NCBI RefSeq assembly: GCF_048773025.1
Contig: NC_133545.1
Coordinates: 10,744,001-10,808,000, forward strand
Origin: Camelus bactrianus
Lineage: Eukaryota; Chordata; Mammalia; Artiodactyla; Camelidae
Direction: 5' to 3'
Length of the DNA: 64,000 nucleotides
The translations under genes and the position numbers were made by a program. The notes under the pieces were generated by a model that saw only the letters and a program-made list of their open reading frames with translations, ran no database searches and was not told the DNA's origin. Of the stretch, positions 61,700 to 64,000 are shown piece after piece (position 1 is the first letter of the stretch; each line of letters starts with the position of its first letter).

Positions 61700-64000
61700 C
61701 CCTTCCCATGTCATCACAGTCCCGTGGAGAGGAAACTACACATTTTATAGGCTGGAGGGCAGGGAAAGCTGATGATGCAACTAGTGTGGCTTTCAAACTG
61801 CTTTTTATTGCCTTTTTCCTGACTCTGCTTTTTCATTATTAAAAATAAATAAATAAAACCATTTACATCATTAATTTATTTGCTCTTAACTTGTCAATTT
61901 CCCTCCTCTCCTCCACTCTTGCTTCTCAGGCAATGAACCATACAGCTTGGTGTATGTCAATCATAACCTCTCCTGCACTTACAACTCAGATAGAATCTAC
62001 TTTAAATTTTAAAAACTGCATGTTGAAGTATACAAAACAATATATGCGATGAGTATACAATGCGTCTAGGGAAACAACAAAATCAATGCTCTTGCCTGAA
62101 ACCGTCAATTTAGGAAACAGATGATCACTGAGAAGTTTTCAGCCCCTGTGTTATTTTTCTAGATTTCATTGTTCTTTCTCTACCACGTCCAGGTAAGCAT
62201 GACCCTGAAGTTTATATTTTCATTCCCTTGCTTTTCCTTACAGTTCTTGCACTTATGTAAGAATCTTTTTATACCTATTATTCAATGTTGTTTGTCTTTG
62301 AAATGTGTCTAAGGGAGTTCATTTTGCTCATACTGTTTTCTGTCATATTCTTTGTTTTCAACACTATGTCTATGATATTAATTCATGTTGTGGCATATGC
62401 TTTCAGAGAATTCATTTTCACTAACATGTAGGCTTCCATTCTATTCGTTTGACAGATTTATTATTCATTCTCCAGTGAATGCACACGAGGATTTTCCCCT
62501 AGATTTTGGGGCTACTGCAAACAGGACAATCTTCTTGTACATTCCTTTAGATACCCTGGTGTAATATGTATCTATCCCTGAGATATAAAAATTGAGCCTT
62601 AGGGTCCCCATGTCAACTTTACATAATTAGACAAAATGCTTTCTAAATTAAGACAAGTACATAGTTCCATCAACAGGGCATGCGTGTTTTCTTGTGTTCC
62701 ACCTCTGAGTCATTCACACTTAATATTCTTTTATTTGCCCGTCTTCTAGGTTAAAATAGTACCTCACTATAGTTGTAGTTTGCATTTTTATGATTGCTAA
62801 GGTGGTCCAACTTTGTTTTTTATATTTATAGGCCACTAGTGTTTTGTGTACACGGCCCTTTGCCTCTGTATCTTTTGGTTGATTAGCTATTATTTACTCA
62901 TGACAGTTCCTTATATATCCAGAATATATACTTGTATATACAAAATATATAATAATATATATAACTTTGTTAGCTGTATATGCTGCCAATATATTTCCAT
63001 TTGTGGCTTGAATTTACACTCTTTATAATGTTTTTTGGTGACATTCCTAATTTAGTAGATCTGTCATTCTTTTTTGAGAGGGCATCCATTCTTTAATTCT
63101 TCATAAGAAATGCTCCCATAGTGCAGTTTCATAAAGGTGTACTTCCATGTGATTTGCCAAATAGTGAACAATTTAAGTGTTGTATTTAAGCATTTAATCC
63201 TTTCAGAATTTAGTTTTGCTTATACAGGGAGACGTTGTTTAAAATTAGTCTTTCTGTGGATAACCACACATCCCAGAAGATCTTACTGTATATTGTGCCA
63301 TTCCTCTGCATTCATGCCATGATGGTTCTCTCATATATTAAGTGCCTCTCTATGTTTGGTGCTATTTTAAATCTATTATTTTCCATTTGTCCATTTATTT
63401 ATGCCTTTTTCAGTATCCTTAATTATAAAATAATTTGAAGATACAAAGGGGGATTCACCTCACTTGGTAATTCAGTATTATCTGCCCTAATCTACTCTCT
63501 CTTCTCCATTTAAATATCAGATTGGTTTTGTCAAATTTCATGAAAATATCTCTTGTAATTTTGATTAGTGCTGCATTTAACACATAGATGATAGTTCAGA
63601 AATTGGAATACATTTCCTGTTGGTTTAAATTCTACATGACATGACATATATCTTCACTTAATTCAAATTTTTGAAATGCTTTTCTCTAAAATTTAATAAT
63701 TTTCTGAATTAAAGTCTAACTCATCCTATGATATTTGTTTCTGTATTTTATACTGTATGTTACTCTTAATTGCTCTCTCCTTTTGAAAATATATATTTCA
63801 CTGTTGCTAGTATATGGAAATAAGTTGACTTTTCATATTATATGAAACTCAGTTAACTTATTAAATGATATGATAAGTAATGCAATGCTTCTTTAGATTC
63901 CTTTGCGTCTTCTGTATTTGTCATCTGTCTATAATCACTGACTTTCCCTTTTCTCATTTCACACTTTGTCTTGTTTTGTTAGCTGGGATTTCAGCACAAT
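61700..64000 (-). mobile_element. Intergenic 5' of TRBV21, mostly old antisense L1
   Basis: From about 62150 to the window end the AT-rich DNA carries diverged antisense L1 phrases such as AGTACCTCACTATAGTTGTA and CTCACTTGGTAATTCAG. Ancient, boundaries approximate. 61700-62150 shows nothing assignable. TRBV20 is expected beyond the window edge. Confidence 0.5.

Overview
The window is mammalian germline DNA: the 3' part of the T-cell receptor beta (TRB) variable region plus the trypsinogen gene that lies beside it in mammals. All host genes read on the minus strand, so the locus runs 5' to 3' from base 64000 down to base 1. The inserted L1 3' ends look cetartiodactyl, and the youngest resemble camelid copies as I remember them. 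My best guess is therefore a camelid, with moderate confidence on species and very high confidence on locus.

Layout in locus order: TRBV21 (61.6-61.2 kb), TRBV22 (57.0-56.6), TRBV23 (53.4-53.0), TRBV24 (47.1-46.6), TRBV25 (42.1-41.6), a TRBVA relic (37.3-36.9), TRBV26 (36.0-35.5), a TRBVB relic (about 34.0), TRBV27 (30.7-30.2), an orphan TRBV leader and promoter relic (27.9-27.75), TRBV28 (22.3-21.8), TRBV29 (16.6-16.0), then a five-exon anionic trypsinogen (7.18-3.44). This is the human order gene for gene, including the two unnumbered human pseudogenes, with one member per subgroup. No D, J or C segments and no TRBV30 are present; they should lie beyond base 1.

Each full V gene has a leader exon (34-49 nt), a short intron, a V exon of about 282-298 nt and a heptamer-spacer-nonamer recombination signal (RSS). 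TRBV21, 22, 24, 25, 27 and 29 look intact. TRBV26 has an open reading frame but a damaged heptamer. TRBV28 carries a 1-bp deletion in FR3. TRBV23 has a net 5-bp loss in FR1. TRBVA and TRBVB are relics. The V exons supply rearrangement substrates for RAG1/RAG2 in thymocytes. The trypsinogen is a pancreatic digestive zymogen that shares the locus but not its function.

The intergenic DNA (over 85% of the window) holds L1 fragments, MIRs, MER5 and a Tigger2-like element, several MaLR LTR fossils, two solo ERV LTRs, a GA-rich minisatellite and five CTCF-like motifs that all point in the direction of V transcription. I see no evidence of a wholly new system. The most useful observations are the unequal decay of gene parts (promoter, coding frame, RSS) and the co-oriented CTCF-like motifs.
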